Source of the DNA: Marinifilum sp. N1E240
GTDB taxonomy: Bacteria > Bacteroidota > Bacteroidia > Bacteroidales > Marinifilaceae
DNA length: 64,000 nt
Assembly: GCF_009295825.1 (NCBI RefSeq)
Contig: NZ_WHKF01000006.1
Span: forward strand, 1-64,000
Reading direction: 5' to 3'
A program made the translations under genes and the position numbers. Below the pieces are notes generated by a model, which made no database searches, was not told the DNA's origin, and was given only the letters and a program-made list of their open reading frames with translations. Below are positions 8,594-17,079 of this stretch, in pieces (position 1 is the stretch's first letter; each line of letters opens with the position of its first letter).

Positions 8594-9580
8594 CTAATTT
8601 GTCAAATTCTTTAAAACCTGGTAGGCACTTCCCGAATCCAAGGATTCAACAGCTCTACCCATAGCATCTTCGCGATTGATCTCGGGATGCAAACAATGAA
8701 TGGCTAATCCTGCATTTCTGGTCACCACAGCATTCTGAGCTTCGTTACCATTCCCCTTCAGGATATCCGTAAAGATTTTTGCCGCCTCTGCAACTGTTTC
8801 TCCACCATACAATTCCTCTGGTTGCAACCTTCTTTTCCCCAAATCCTCTGGCTCGAGTAACTCTTCAATTCCATTTCCAATCAACTTTACCTTATCGGTC
8901 AGGGAAACCTCATCGTAACCATCAATTCCGTGAATAATCATATACTTTGAATCGGTCTTCTGTAAAAGATACTGGTATAATCTGGCTAGCTCCAAATCAA
9001 ATACGCCAACAATCTGATGCTTTGGATTTGATGGATTCACTAGTGGTCCCAACATATTAAAGAAGGTTCTCACGCCCAAATCGCGACGAATGGGCGCAAT
9101 ATTCTTCATAGCAGGATTGAACAATGGTGCATGCAAAAAGCAAATCCCAGACCTATCTAAATCACGCTTTAAATCTTCTTCCTTGCTCTTGAATTGATAA
9201 CCCAAATGTTCAATTACGTTTGATGATCCACAGAATGAAGAAACACCATAGTTACCATGCTTAGTCACCATCTCTCCTGCTCCGGCAACTACAAATGATG
9301 CTAGTGTTGAAATATTAAAGGTATTTTTTCCATCACCTCCGGTTCCACACAAATCCACACCATTGTATTCCGAAAGATCTACTGGAATACACAGTTCGAG
9401 CAAAGCCTCTCTAAATCCTGTTAGTTCATCAACCGTGATACTTCTCATCATGAAAACGGTTAGAAAAGATGTGATTTGAAATTCGTTAAATTCTCCCTGA
9501 GCAATTTGGATCAGCACTTCTTTGGCTTCTTCTCTTTTTAAGGTTTTGTATTCGAATAGATGTTGTAATATATTTTTCAT
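8594..9580 (-). CDS. trpD: Anthranilate phosphoribosyltransferase
   Basis: Transfers phosphoribose from PRPP to anthranilate. The 328-residue protein has the PRPP/diphosphate loop VDLCGTGGDGKNTFNIS, the anthranilate-binding KHGNYGVSS, and the DEVSLTD metal site. The usual N-terminal helical domain is intact. The 77-bp gap to trpG contains only degenerate repeats of a GAAGCTTGAGA-like word. Confidence 0.95.
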   Translation of the reverse strand: MKNILQHLFEYKTLKREEAKEVLIQIAQGEFNEFQITSFLTVFMMRSITVDELTGFREALLELCIPVDLSEYNGVDLCGTGGDGKNTFNISTLASFVVAGAGEMVTKHGNYGVSSFCGSSNVIEHLGYQFKSKEEDLKRDLDRSGICFLHAPLFNPAMKNIAPIRRDLGVRTFFNMLGPLVNPSNPKHQIVGVFDLELARLYQYLLQKTDSKYMIIHGIDGYDEVSLTDKVKLIGNGIEELLEPEDLGKRRLQPEELYGGETVAEAAKIFTDILKGNGNEAQNAVVTRNAGLAIHCLHPEINREDAMGRAVESLDSGSAYQVLKNLTN

Positions 9581-9657
9581 TTTAATTCTAGATTTTTAGA
9601 TATGAGATTTGAGATATAAGACTAAAAACTTGAAGCTTGAGATTTGGAGCTTGAAGC

Positions 9658-10227
9658 TTACTTTTTCATCCAATTCTCCATCATCTTCATTCCATCAGGG
9701 GTTAACACCGATTCAGGATGAAACTGAACGCCTTCTACATCCAATTCTTTGTGCCGAATTCCCATAATTGCTCCTTCCGAATCACGACAAGTAATCTCTA
9801 AACAGTCTGGCAAGTCTTTTTCAACTACATTCCAGGAATGATATCTACCTGCTTTAAATTCAGGTTCAATTCCTTCCAAAACTCCTTTATTCAATTCTGT
9901 TCGGTACACCGAGGTACTCACTCCATGATAAACCTGATTCAAATTCTCTATGCTTCCTCCAAAAACCTCAGCTATTGCCTGTTCTCCCAAACACACACCC
10001 AGTATCGATTTCGTAGCTGCGTATTCACGAATCACATCTTTCAACACACCAGCTTCATCAGGAATTCCAGGTCCGGGTGATAGCAAAATCTTGTCATATT
10101 TAGCAACTTCTCTCAATTCAATTTCACGGTTTCGATACACATCAATATCCTTAGCTCCAAGCTTACGCAGATATTCCACCAAATTGTAGGTAAACGAATC
10201 GTAATTGTCTAATACCAATATCCTCAT
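9658..10227 (-). CDS. trpG: Anthranilate synthase glutamine amidotransferase subunit
   Basis: Supplies ammonia from glutamine to TrpE. The 189-residue class I amidotransferase has the oxyanion loop LSPGPGIP, the nucleophile Cys in ILGVCLGEQAIAE and the His-Glu pair in VQFHPESVLTP. The residue after LG is Glu where many homologues have His. It starts 3 bp after the trpE stop, so TrpE and TrpG are probably translated together in equal amounts. Confidence 0.95.
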   Translation of the reverse strand: MRILVLDNYDSFTYNLVEYLRKLGAKDIDVYRNREIELREVAKYDKILLSPGPGIPDEAGVLKDVIREYAATKSILGVCLGEQAIAEVFGGSIENLNQVYHGVSTSVYRTELNKGVLEGIEPEFKAGRYHSWNVVEKDLPDCLEITCRDSEGAIMGIRHKELDVEGVQFHPESVLTPDGMKMMENWMKK

Positions 10228-10230
10228 AGC

Positions 10231-11631
10231 TTAAATGTTTTGTGCCAATTCCATTGCCTTGCGCAATGCAGCCAGTTTGTTACTCACTTCGTTTAACTCA
10301 CTCTCTTCGTTCGATTTTTCAACCACACCAGCCCCAGCCTGATAGTAAAGTGTATTGTCCTTGCTCATGAAACTTCTGATCATGATGGCTTGGTTCACTT
10401 CACCGTTAAATCCCATGGCACCTATACAACCACCGTAAAATCCTCGAGCTGTTGGTTCATATTTATCTATCAGCTCCATTGCGCGGTATTTTGGTGCTCC
10501 CGATAAGGTTCCTGCAGGAAAAGTGTCTCCCATCAATTGGAATGGATTGTAATCTGCTGGCAGTTCTCCAGACACCTTAGAAACCAGATGAATCACATGC
10601 GAGAAATACTGTACCTCTTTAAAGGTCTCCACTTTAATATTTTGAGCATCTCTACTCAAATCATTTCGAGCCAAATCCACCAACATAACGTGCTCACTTT
10701 GCTCTTTTTCATCATTCAATAATTCTTGAGCCAATTGAGCATCTTTTACCGAGTCGCCGGTACGTTTAAAAGTTCCGGCAATAGGATGAATGTAGGCTTT
10801 CTGATTTTTGATTTCAATCTGAGCCTCAGGAGATGAACCCATAATTCGGTAAGAACCATAATCGAAATAAAACAAATAAGGCGATGGATTTACTGATCGC
10901 AAAGCACGATACAAGTTAAAATCATCACCTTTATAGTTCTGTGAAAACTGACGAGATAAAACAATTTGAAATACATCACCTCTTCTGCAATGCTGTTTGC
11001 CCTTGCTTACCATTTCCATATACGATTGATCATCCATATTCGATTGCTCATCACCTTCCAAAGCAAATGTGAAAGCAGGTAGGTTTCTATTTCTCAACAA
11101 ATCAGAAACTTCACGAATACGCGGCTCTTCCCCATTAGTAACCAACTCAATAATCTTCAAGGTATTGTTGAAGTGATTCACCTCAATAATAAAGCGATAC
11201 AATGCATAACGCATTTGTGGAATACCTGACTGTTTTTTCTCGGTATTGAATTTTAAATCTTCAAAGTAAGGAACAGAATCATAGGTAGTATAGCCAAAAA
11301 GAGCATTGGCTTTCGAAACTTTCTCCTTGTCTTCCAAATCAAATTGATTCACAAAGTTTTTCAGTCTGTTCGAAACAAATCGTTTGCCTTTTCCTATTGC
11401 GTCAATATTTGTTTTATCACCAAAGATTTCCTCAGTAAGTATTCCATCTTTCAACTGAATGCTGGCAATTGGATCGAGAGCGATAAATGAACTTGCATTT
11501 TCGGGACTATGGTAATCAGAACTTTCCAAAAGAATCGCTCCAGGAAAGCGATCTCTTAATTTCAGATACATACTCACCGGTGTGATGACATCGGCAAGAA
11601 GCTCTTTTTTCAGGTATTTAAACTTTATCAT
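10231..11631 (-). CDS. trpE: Anthranilate synthase component I
   Basis: Makes anthranilate from chorismate. The 466-residue protein has an N-terminal domain with the tryptophan-feedback motif LLESSDY (about residues 35-41), then the chorismate-binding domain with VVLSRQF-like IVLSRQFSQ, PIAGTFKRTGD, DLARNDLSRD, FPAGTLSGAPKYRAMELI and QAGAGVVEKS. The LLESS motif implies allosteric inhibition by Trp. It is the first structural gene of the trp operon, behind an attenuator terminator 35 bp upstream. Confidence 0.96.
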   Translation of the reverse strand: MIKFKYLKKELLADVITPVSMYLKLRDRFPGAILLESSDYHSPENASSFIALDPIASIQLKDGILTEEIFGDKTNIDAIGKGKRFVSNRLKNFVNQFDLEDKEKVSKANALFGYTTYDSVPYFEDLKFNTEKKQSGIPQMRYALYRFIIEVNHFNNTLKIIELVTNGEEPRIREVSDLLRNRNLPAFTFALEGDEQSNMDDQSYMEMVSKGKQHCRRGDVFQIVLSRQFSQNYKGDDFNLYRALRSVNPSPYLFYFDYGSYRIMGSSPEAQIEIKNQKAYIHPIAGTFKRTGDSVKDAQLAQELLNDEKEQSEHVMLVDLARNDLSRDAQNIKVETFKEVQYFSHVIHLVSKVSGELPADYNPFQLMGDTFPAGTLSGAPKYRAMELIDKYEPTARGFYGGCIGAMGFNGEVNQAIMIRSFMSKDNTLYYQAGAGVVEKSNEESELNEVSNKLAALRKAMELAQNI

Positions 11632-11660
11632 GGCTAATGGTTATTTTCAAAATTTGGTAT

Positions 11661-11696
11661 AAAAAAAGCGGTCTACTGAGTTTCAGTAGACCGCTT
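11661..11696 (-). terminator. trp operon attenuator terminator
   Basis: On the minus strand a perfect 14-bp stem (AAGCGGTCTACTGA with TCAGTAGACCGCTT, loop AAC) is followed by a run of seven T. It lies after the leader peptide and before trpE, so transcripts can end here before the structural genes. Confidence 0.9.
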
Positions 11697-11720
11697 GCTA
11701 GTTCTTTATGTATTTTCGAA

Positions 11721-11810
11721 CTAAATTTTGCACATACGGAGGACACTTCTGCTCATGTTATTTGAGAGATTACAGATGTGCCACCAATATTTGCTATTCA
11801 ATCCGAACAT
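11721..11810 (-). CDS. trpL: Trp operon leader peptide with tandem Trp codons
   Basis: A 29-codon frame starting MFGLNSKYWWHI, with two adjacent TGG codons at positions 9-10 (11,786-11,781). It lies between the promoter at 11,832-11,864 and the terminator at 11,661-11,696. Tandem Trp codons in a short leader before a terminator are the hallmark of ribosome-mediated attenuation. The word GCACAT right after the Trp codons (11,781-11,776) can pair with ATGTGC near the end of the frame (11,735-11,730), a candidate for the competing stem. I could not find a long antiterminator pairing by eye. Confidence 0.8.
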   Translation of the reverse strand: MFGLNSKYWWHICNLSNNMSRSVLRMCKI

Positions 11811-11831
11811 TATTTTCCGTATTTGTCTTTA

Positions 11832-11864
11832 CAAATCTAATGAATAATTTTTCCAATTTCCAAA
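11832..11864 (-). promoter_or_regulatory. trp operon promoter (Bacteroidota type)
   Basis: On the minus strand TTTG (11,864-11,861), 21 bp, then TAGATTTG (11,839-11,832). This fits the Bacteroidota -33/-7 consensus TTTG..TANNTTTG. The start site would be about 11,825, 15 nt before the leader ATG. The stretch 11,865-12,195 between the divergent trp and aro promoters holds no gene I can support. Confidence 0.7.
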
Positions 11865-12195
11865 CCCAATTTTGCAAAACCTACTATTTCATCTGAATTA
11901 AACTTAGCTTAATCCATTGATTTTACTGAACATTCAAGACAATATTTTTTTTTTGTAAATTCATTATTTTACAAGTTTCATATCTGTATAAGATAATAAA
12001 AATTACCTGGTCTAATGAGGGGTGTGATTTTTGAAAATAGCATTTTTACCATCCTACCATCTCAGATTAGCACCTATTCTAATTATTTTTTTATAAATAT
12101 TCCGAACACCCTCTTAAGCCCCATGTCAACTGAGAATTCAGATTCTAAATAAAAACTTCTCAAACGTTAACATTACATTAAGATCAAAAAAGAAA

Positions 12196-12226
12196 TTTGC
12201 TGGTTAAGAAATAATTCATACATTTG
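12196..12226 (+). promoter_or_regulatory. Aromatic operon promoter (Bacteroidota type)
   Basis: TTTG at 12,196-12,199, a 19-bp spacer, then TACATTTG at 12,219-12,226: an exact match to TTTG-N19-TANNTTTG. The predicted start near 12,233 lies 20 nt before the first leader ATG. Confidence 0.75.
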
Positions 12227-12252
12227 GAACAGAATTAACGCACAAAACAGCG

Positions 12253-12321
12253 ATGAATACAGTAACTACATACATTTCTAACTTTTATTATTTCTGGTTT
12301 TACTTTTATCCAAACAGATAA
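12253..12321 (+). CDS. Aromatic leader peptide 1
   Basis: A 22-codon frame beginning MNTVTTYISN and containing nine consecutive aromatic codons, FYYFWFYFY (residues 11-19: four Phe, four Tyr, one Trp), then PNR and stop. It lies between the operon promoter and a terminator. Ribosome stalling on these codons under Phe or Tyr shortage would free GGCAAGA (12,323-12,329), just after the stop codon, to pair with TCTTGCC in the terminator. Confidence 0.8.
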   Translation: MNTVTTYISNFYYFWFYFYPNR

Positions 12322-12322
12322 C

Positions 12323-12397
12323 GGCAAGAATTGATATGTAAGGAAACGAACAAAATAAATCAAAAGGTCTTGCCAAACAGGTAAGACCTTTTTTTTA
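12323..12397 (+). terminator. Attenuator 1: antiterminator and terminator
   Basis: The terminator is an 11-bp stem AAGGTCTTGCC/GGTAAGACCTT (one G-U pair, loop AAACA, 12,364-12,390) running into eight T. The upstream word GGCAAGA (12,323-12,329) is perfectly complementary to TCTTGCC in its 5' arm (12,368-12,374), so a mutually exclusive antiterminator can form. A ribosome that reaches the leader stop codon at 12,319-12,321 would cover that word and allow termination. Confidence 0.8.
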
Positions 12398-12410
12398 TAT
12401 AAAAAACACT

Positions 12411-12503
12411 ATGAGCAGTACAGCATTCGCATACCGATTTTATTTTTATTATTTCTGGTTTTACACAAATCGGGCGGGATGCCTTATACCTAAACTCAAG
12501 TAG
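12411..12503 (+). CDS. Aromatic leader peptide 2
   Basis: A 30-codon frame beginning MSSTAFAYR, with nine consecutive aromatic codons FYFYYFWFY (residues 10-18). A 21-nt block encoding FYYFWFY (12,444-12,464) is identical to 12,283-12,303 in leader 1, pointing to duplication of the attenuator. The codons that follow (R-A-G-C, 12,471-12,482) contain the antiterminator word, so the position of the ribosome decides directly which hairpin forms. Confidence 0.8.
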   Translation: MSSTAFAYRFYFYYFWFYTNRAGCLIPKLK

Positions 12504-12547
12504 AAAAGTATAAAAATCCTGCCCATAACGAGCAGGATTTTTTTTTG
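12472..12547 (+). terminator. Attenuator 2: antiterminator and terminator
   Basis: The terminator stem is AAAATCCTGC/GCAGGATTTT (12,513-12,540) followed by a T run. GGGCGGGAT at 12,472-12,480, inside leader 2, can pair over nine bases (one G-U) with ATCCTGCCC at 12,516-12,524, which removes the terminator's 5' arm. The ends of the aromatic run and of the leader lie on either side of the antiterminator word. Confidence 0.8.
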
Positions 12548-12591
12548 ATATTAACCACAACCGAAACCAAAATTTTTAACAAAAAAATAAA

Positions 12592-13746
12592 ATGATTCAA
12601 CCCGCAAACAGAACCCAGGGAGTTAAGGAGTACTATTTCTCAGTTAAACTGAAGGAAATAGCGCGCCTTAACGAGGGGGAAGTAAAAGTTCTCAATCTGG
12701 GAATAGGTGATCCGGATCTATCTCCTTCGGAAGATACATGGAACTCATTAAAAGAAGCATGTGTTCATCCAAAGAGTCACGGATATCAAAGTTATCAGGG
12801 AATTCCAGCCTTACGTGAAGGTTTTTCAAAATGGTACAAGACGTATTTCGATGTGGAAATCAATCCAGCAAATGAAGTTTTGCCATTAATGGGCTCGAAG
12901 GAAGGTATCATGATCACTTCATTGGCATATTTAAACGAAGGCGACGAAATATTAATTCCTGATCCATCCTACCCGACTTATAAGTCTGTGACCAATTTGT
13001 TGGGTAGTAAAATTGTTACTTACTCTTTAAATGAAGAGCAAAAATGGCAACCAGATCTGGAAGCTTTGGAACAAAGAGACCTGAGTAAGGTAAAAATGAT
13101 GTGGATCAATTATCCACACATGCCAACCGGAGCGAGAGCTAGCAGAGAATTATTGGAAAGAATTGTAGCCTTTGGTAGAAAGCACAACATTTTAATTGTA
13201 AACGACAATCCTTACAGTTTCATTCTGAACGATGAACCTATGAGTATTATGAGCATTGAAGGAGCAAAAGATTGTTGCCTAGAGCTTAATTCGTTAAGCA
13301 AATCACACAATATGCCGGGTTGGAGAGTTGGAATGATTTGTGGAAGTGCTGAAATGCTGGAACCTGTATTGAAAGTAAAAACCAATATGGACTCAGGCAT
13401 GTTTTATCCGGTTCAACAGGCAGCCATCAAAGCTTTAAATCAGGATAAATCTTGGTACGAAAGCATCAATAAGGTTTACAAAAGCAGAAGAGAATTGGTT
13501 TTTAAGCTAATGGATTTAATAGACTGTAAACCGAGTGAAGACCAGAGTGGCATGTTTGTTTGGGCTGCCATTCCCGAAAAGTACAAAGATTGTTACGAGC
13601 TAAGTGATGACATTCTGAACAAAGCTAAAGTGTTTATCACACCAGGAGGAATTTTTGGAGAGCAAGGATTAAAGTATATCAGAGTTTCACTTTGTAGTAG
13701 TGAAGCAGTACTTGAGGAAGCAATAGAAAGAATTAAAAGAATGTAA
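12592..13746 (+). CDS. Class I/II PLP aminotransferase (aromatic/aspartate type)
   Basis: A 384-residue fold-type I aminotransferase: NLGIGDPDLSPS, the cofactor-stacking region GSKEGI, the NDNPYSFI aspartate/tyrosine pair and the PLP-binding Lys in ELNSLSKSHNMPGWRVG. As first gene of an operon with tyrA and the chorismate-mutase fusion, it most likely makes Phe and Tyr from the keto acids or arogenate from prephenate. The neighbourhood, not the sequence, gives this role; LL-diaminopimelate aminotransferase-like enzymes look similar. It lies 45 bp after attenuator 2. Confidence 0.88.
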   Translation: MIQPANRTQGVKEYYFSVKLKEIARLNEGEVKVLNLGIGDPDLSPSEDTWNSLKEACVHPKSHGYQSYQGIPALREGFSKWYKTYFDVEINPANEVLPLMGSKEGIMITSLAYLNEGDEILIPDPSYPTYKSVTNLLGSKIVTYSLNEEQKWQPDLEALEQRDLSKVKMMWINYPHMPTGARASRELLERIVAFGRKHNILIVNDNPYSFILNDEPMSIMSIEGAKDCCLELNSLSKSHNMPGWRVGMICGSAEMLEPVLKVKTNMDSGMFYPVQQAAIKALNQDKSWYESINKVYKSRRELVFKLMDLIDCKPSEDQSGMFVWAAIPEKYKDCYELSDDILNKAKVFITPGGIFGEQGLKYIRVSLCSSEAVLEEAIERIKRM

Positions 13747-13839
13747 CAAGCCTCAAGCTACAAGTAACAAGAAAACAAAATATTTTCGCTCTTGAAACTT
13801 GACGCATGGAACTTGACGCTATAAATAATAATAATAACA

Positions 13840-14736
13840 ATGATAGTATCAGTAATAGGACTAGGTTTGATAGGAGGATCGATTGCTCTTGATTTAAAGA
13901 AAAATGGATTCGCTGATAAGGTGATTGGAGTTGACAACAACCCAATGCATGCTCATACTGCAAAAAAAATGGGTTTAGCTGATGAGATTCAGGATTTGAA
14001 AACCGCCGTTACATCATCACATTTGGTGATATTAGCTGTTCCTGTAAATGCCTGTATCCATAGCTTACCTGAAGTTATGGATCTAATTGATCAACAAATT
14101 GTAACCGACTTGGGTTCTACTAAAGAGCAGCTGATCAAAACCATAGCCAATCATCCCAAAAGAAAGCATTTTGTGCCAGCCCATCCTATGGCGGGAACAG
14201 AATTCTCGGGACCGCAGGCAGCTCACTCAGGATTATTCGATGGGAAATGTTCCATCATCTGTAATCCTGAAGATTCGAACAAAGAAGCAGTAGATATTGT
14301 AACCGATATGTTTCATACACTAAACATGAGATGCGTGTATATGGATGCAGAAGTCCACGATAGACAGACAGCATATGTTTCGCACCTGTCGCACATTAGT
14401 GCTTTTGCATTATCTTTAACAGTTCTGCACAAAGAGAAGAAAGACAAACACATTTTTGAACTGGCAAGTGGAGGTTTCGACTCAACAGTTCGTTTGGCAA
14501 AGAGTTCCGCTGAAATGTGGACTCCTATCTTTCATCAGAACAAGAAAAATGTAGGTAAAGTATTGCAGAAATATATTGATAGCCTTCAACAGTTTAAAGA
14601 TTTGATTGAAAATGATGATCACGAAGGGGTTGATGATTTAATTAATGAAGCAAATGGTATCAGAAGAGTTTTGGATCAAAAAGAAAGAAACGAACTGGAA
14701 ACTCTAAAGAACGCGAAAAAAATAAGAAGGGCTTAG
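13840..14736 (+). CDS. tyrA: Prephenate/arogenate dehydrogenase
   Basis: Oxidative decarboxylation of prephenate (or arogenate) on the way to Tyr. The 298-residue protein opens with the dinucleotide-binding motif VIGLGLIGGSIALDLK. It has the catalytic His region FVPAHPMAGTEFSGP and a C-terminal helical dimerisation part with SHLSHISAFAL and ASGGFDST. No ACT domain is present, so allosteric Tyr control is not evident. The 93-bp gap before it holds only degenerate CTTGACGC-type repeats. Confidence 0.93.
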   Translation: MIVSVIGLGLIGGSIALDLKKNGFADKVIGVDNNPMHAHTAKKMGLADEIQDLKTAVTSSHLVILAVPVNACIHSLPEVMDLIDQQIVTDLGSTKEQLIKTIANHPKRKHFVPAHPMAGTEFSGPQAAHSGLFDGKCSIICNPEDSNKEAVDIVTDMFHTLNMRCVYMDAEVHDRQTAYVSHLSHISAFALSLTVLHKEKKDKHIFELASGGFDSTVRLAKSSAEMWTPIFHQNKKNVGKVLQKYIDSLQQFKDLIENDDHEGVDDLINEANGIRRVLDQKERNELETLKNAKKIRRA

Positions 14737-14852
14737 ATCAAAAGGAGAAAGCAATAAGAACCAATCTTCAAGTATCAAAACTCAAGAAAAAACATAAAAA
14801 CCAAATAAACCAAATTTTTAATCACTCGACAAAGAGTAAATAAGATTGTAAC

Positions 14853-15941
14853 ATGAGCAAAGAATTAAATATAGCAGATCTAAGTAGCTGGCCAATCGAA
14901 AATGTGGACAGACCTCTAATCATAGGTGGACCATGTAGCGCTGAAACAGAAGAGCAAGTTTTGGAGACTGCCAAAGGAATTAAAGCAGCTGGAATTCCAA
15001 TTTTCCGTGCTGGTATCTGGAAACCACGTACTCGTCCGAACAGTTTCGAAGGAATTGGAGCACAAGGGCTAATCTGGTTGCAAAAAGTAAAGGCTGAGAC
15101 CGGAATGCTAACTGCAACTGAGGTTGCCAATGCAAAGCATGTAGAGTTGGCACTTGGTGCTGGTGTTGACATTCTTTGGATTGGAGCAAGAACCACCGTT
15201 AATCCGTTTGCTGTTCAGGAAATTGCTGATGCACTTAGAGGAAAAGATATTCCAGTTTTAGTAAAAAATCCGATCAACCCGGATTTGGAACTTTGGATTG
15301 GTGCTATTGAACGTTTAAGTGCTGTTGGAATTACCAAATTGGCTGCCATTCACCGTGGATTCTCAACCTACCAAAAACTGAAGTACAGAAACGATCCTCA
15401 GTGGCAAATTCCTATCGAGATGAAACGTAGATTGCCTAATTTGCCAATGTTCTGCGATCCTAGTCATATTACTGGCGACAGAAGTCTTTTAGACGAGGTG
15501 ACACAAAAGTCCATGGATTTGAACTATGAAGGTTTAATCATTGAATCACACTGCAATCCAACAGAGGCATGGAGTGATGCAAAACAACAGTTAACGCCTA
15601 AGTCACTTGAAGAACTTTTAGCTAACTTAGTACTTCGTGATCCGGAAGCTGACAATGAGGTGATCAATAATACATTGGGAGAATTGAGACACTTAATTGA
15701 TGATTTCGATCAGAAATTACTTGAATTGTTGGAAAACAGAATGCAGGTTGCCAAAACAATCGGACATTACAAAAAGGAAAACAACATTACAGTATTACAA
15801 AACAAACGTTGGGGAAATATTCTTGAAAAAAGCCTTGATATTGGAAAAAAGAAAGGATTCAGCGAACAGTTTATCAATAGCTTGTTCAAAGCAATTCACC
15901 AGGAATCAATCAACCAGCAGGAAGATATAATGAACGCATAA
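14853..15941 (+). CDS. Bifunctional DAHP synthase / chorismate mutase
   Basis: Joins the first step of the shikimate pathway to the branch step towards Phe/Tyr. Residues 1-260 form a DAHP synthase of the KDO8P-like type (GGPCSAET, GIWKPRTRPNSFEG, LVKNPINPD, HRGFSTY, CDPSHITG). Residues about 270-362 are an AroQ chorismate mutase (LRHLIDDFDQKLLELLENRMQVAKTIG, with Lys and Arg of the active site). The mutase is at the C-terminus, the usual order in Bacteroidota. Feedback by prephenate through the mutase domain is known for such fusions. Confidence 0.94.
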   Translation: MSKELNIADLSSWPIENVDRPLIIGGPCSAETEEQVLETAKGIKAAGIPIFRAGIWKPRTRPNSFEGIGAQGLIWLQKVKAETGMLTATEVANAKHVELALGAGVDILWIGARTTVNPFAVQEIADALRGKDIPVLVKNPINPDLELWIGAIERLSAVGITKLAAIHRGFSTYQKLKYRNDPQWQIPIEMKRRLPNLPMFCDPSHITGDRSLLDEVTQKSMDLNYEGLIIESHCNPTEAWSDAKQQLTPKSLEELLANLVLRDPEADNEVINNTLGELRHLIDDFDQKLLELLENRMQVAKTIGHYKKENNITVLQNKRWGNILEKSLDIGKKKGFSEQFINSLFKAIHQESINQQEDIMNA

Positions 15942-16020
15942 GAACAGGAACAATGGATATGGGATTCGAGATCAATTCTCCAATCTCATATCTATAATCT
16001 GACATCTAAATCTCTTAAGA

Positions 16021-17079
16021 ATGAAAAGCATACACATCGAAAATCAGAACAGTACTATTTTAATTGGTGAATCGTTCCAAAACATTAAAAAGTATTTACC
16101 AGAGAAAAAATGTTTCTTGATTTGTGATGAAAATATCTATCATCATTACTCCGATTTCATCAATCAATTCGATTACATTATAATGGGCTGTGGAGAAGGC
16201 ATTAAAACATGGTCATCTGTAGAGATGATTGCAGAAAAATTGCTTGACAAAGGTGCCGATAGAAACAGTTTTTTGCTTGGAATGGGTGGCGGACTGGTTA
16301 GTGATGTAACTGGTTTTGTAGCTTCTATTTTTATGAGAGGATTAGAGTTTGGGTTTATATCAAGTTCTCTGCTATCGCAAGTGGATGCCAGTGTTGGAGG
16401 CAAGAATGGGATCAATTTCGGAAAATTGAAAAACATGATTGGCGTGTTTAATCCGCCAAAATTTGTGATTTGTGATCCAATGCTACTTCAGACACTTCCA
16501 AAAAGAGAGGTTCGCAGCGGATTTGGAGAAGTAATCAAGCATGCCTTTATCAAAGATGAAAATCTGTTTCAGTTTTTGAAGGCAAACAGAGAAGCTCTAC
16601 TGAATTTGGACGCTGATTTAATGGAAGATCTGATTTATCGTGCAGTTTCAATCAAAACCAATGTGGTTGAAAGTGATCCTTTTGAAAAAGGAGAACGAAA
16701 GAAATTGAATTTCGGTCACACCATTGGTCATACCATTGAGAACAACTCTGATTTAACACACGGAGAAGCAATATCTGTAGGAATGATAATGGCTACTCAA
16801 CTTTCAGAGAGCATGTGTGATTTATCAGAAGCTGACTCTAAAGAAATTCGAGACATGTTGGAAAGTTTTGAATTGCCTGTTACTACAGAAGTTACGGCAG
16901 AAACTATTAACGAATATCTGATTAAAGACAAAAAGAAAAATCGTTCCTCTATCGATTTTATCCTTCTGAACCAAATTGGAGAGGCATGTATAAAAACCAT
17001 TCCAATTGAAGAACTAAAAACCAAAGTGATTCGCCTTTGTGCCGATCAAAAAAACAAGCCAATAACCACAAAACCATGA
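16021..17079 (+). CDS. aroB: 3-dehydroquinate synthase
   Basis: Cyclises DAHP to 3-dehydroquinate using NAD and a metal ion. The 352-residue protein has GMGGGLVSDVTGFVASIFMRG, the substrate motif DASVGGKNGINFGKLKNMIG and the metal ligands in FGHTIGHTIE and THGEAISVGM. Its stop overlaps the aroA start (ATGA at 17,076-17,079). Confidence 0.95.
   Translation: MKSIHIENQNSTILIGESFQNIKKYLPEKKCFLICDENIYHHYSDFINQFDYIIMGCGEGIKTWSSVEMIAEKLLDKGADRNSFLLGMGGGLVSDVTGFVASIFMRGLEFGFISSSLLSQVDASVGGKNGINFGKLKNMIGVFNPPKFVICDPMLLQTLPKREVRSGFGEVIKHAFIKDENLFQFLKANREALLNLDADLMEDLIYRAVSIKTNVVESDPFEKGERKKLNFGHTIGHTIENNSDLTHGEAISVGMIMATQLSESMCDLSEADSKEIRDMLESFELPVTTEVTAETINEYLIKDKKKNRSSIDFILLNQIGEACIKTIPIEELKTKVIRLCADQKNKPITTKP

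Noticed and set aside
9581-9657. Degenerate GAAGCTTGAGA-type repeats between trpD and trpG, and similar CTTGACGC repeats at 13,746-13,839, as regulatory sites.
   Set aside because: They look like slippage-type intergenic filler with no symmetry or promoter match.
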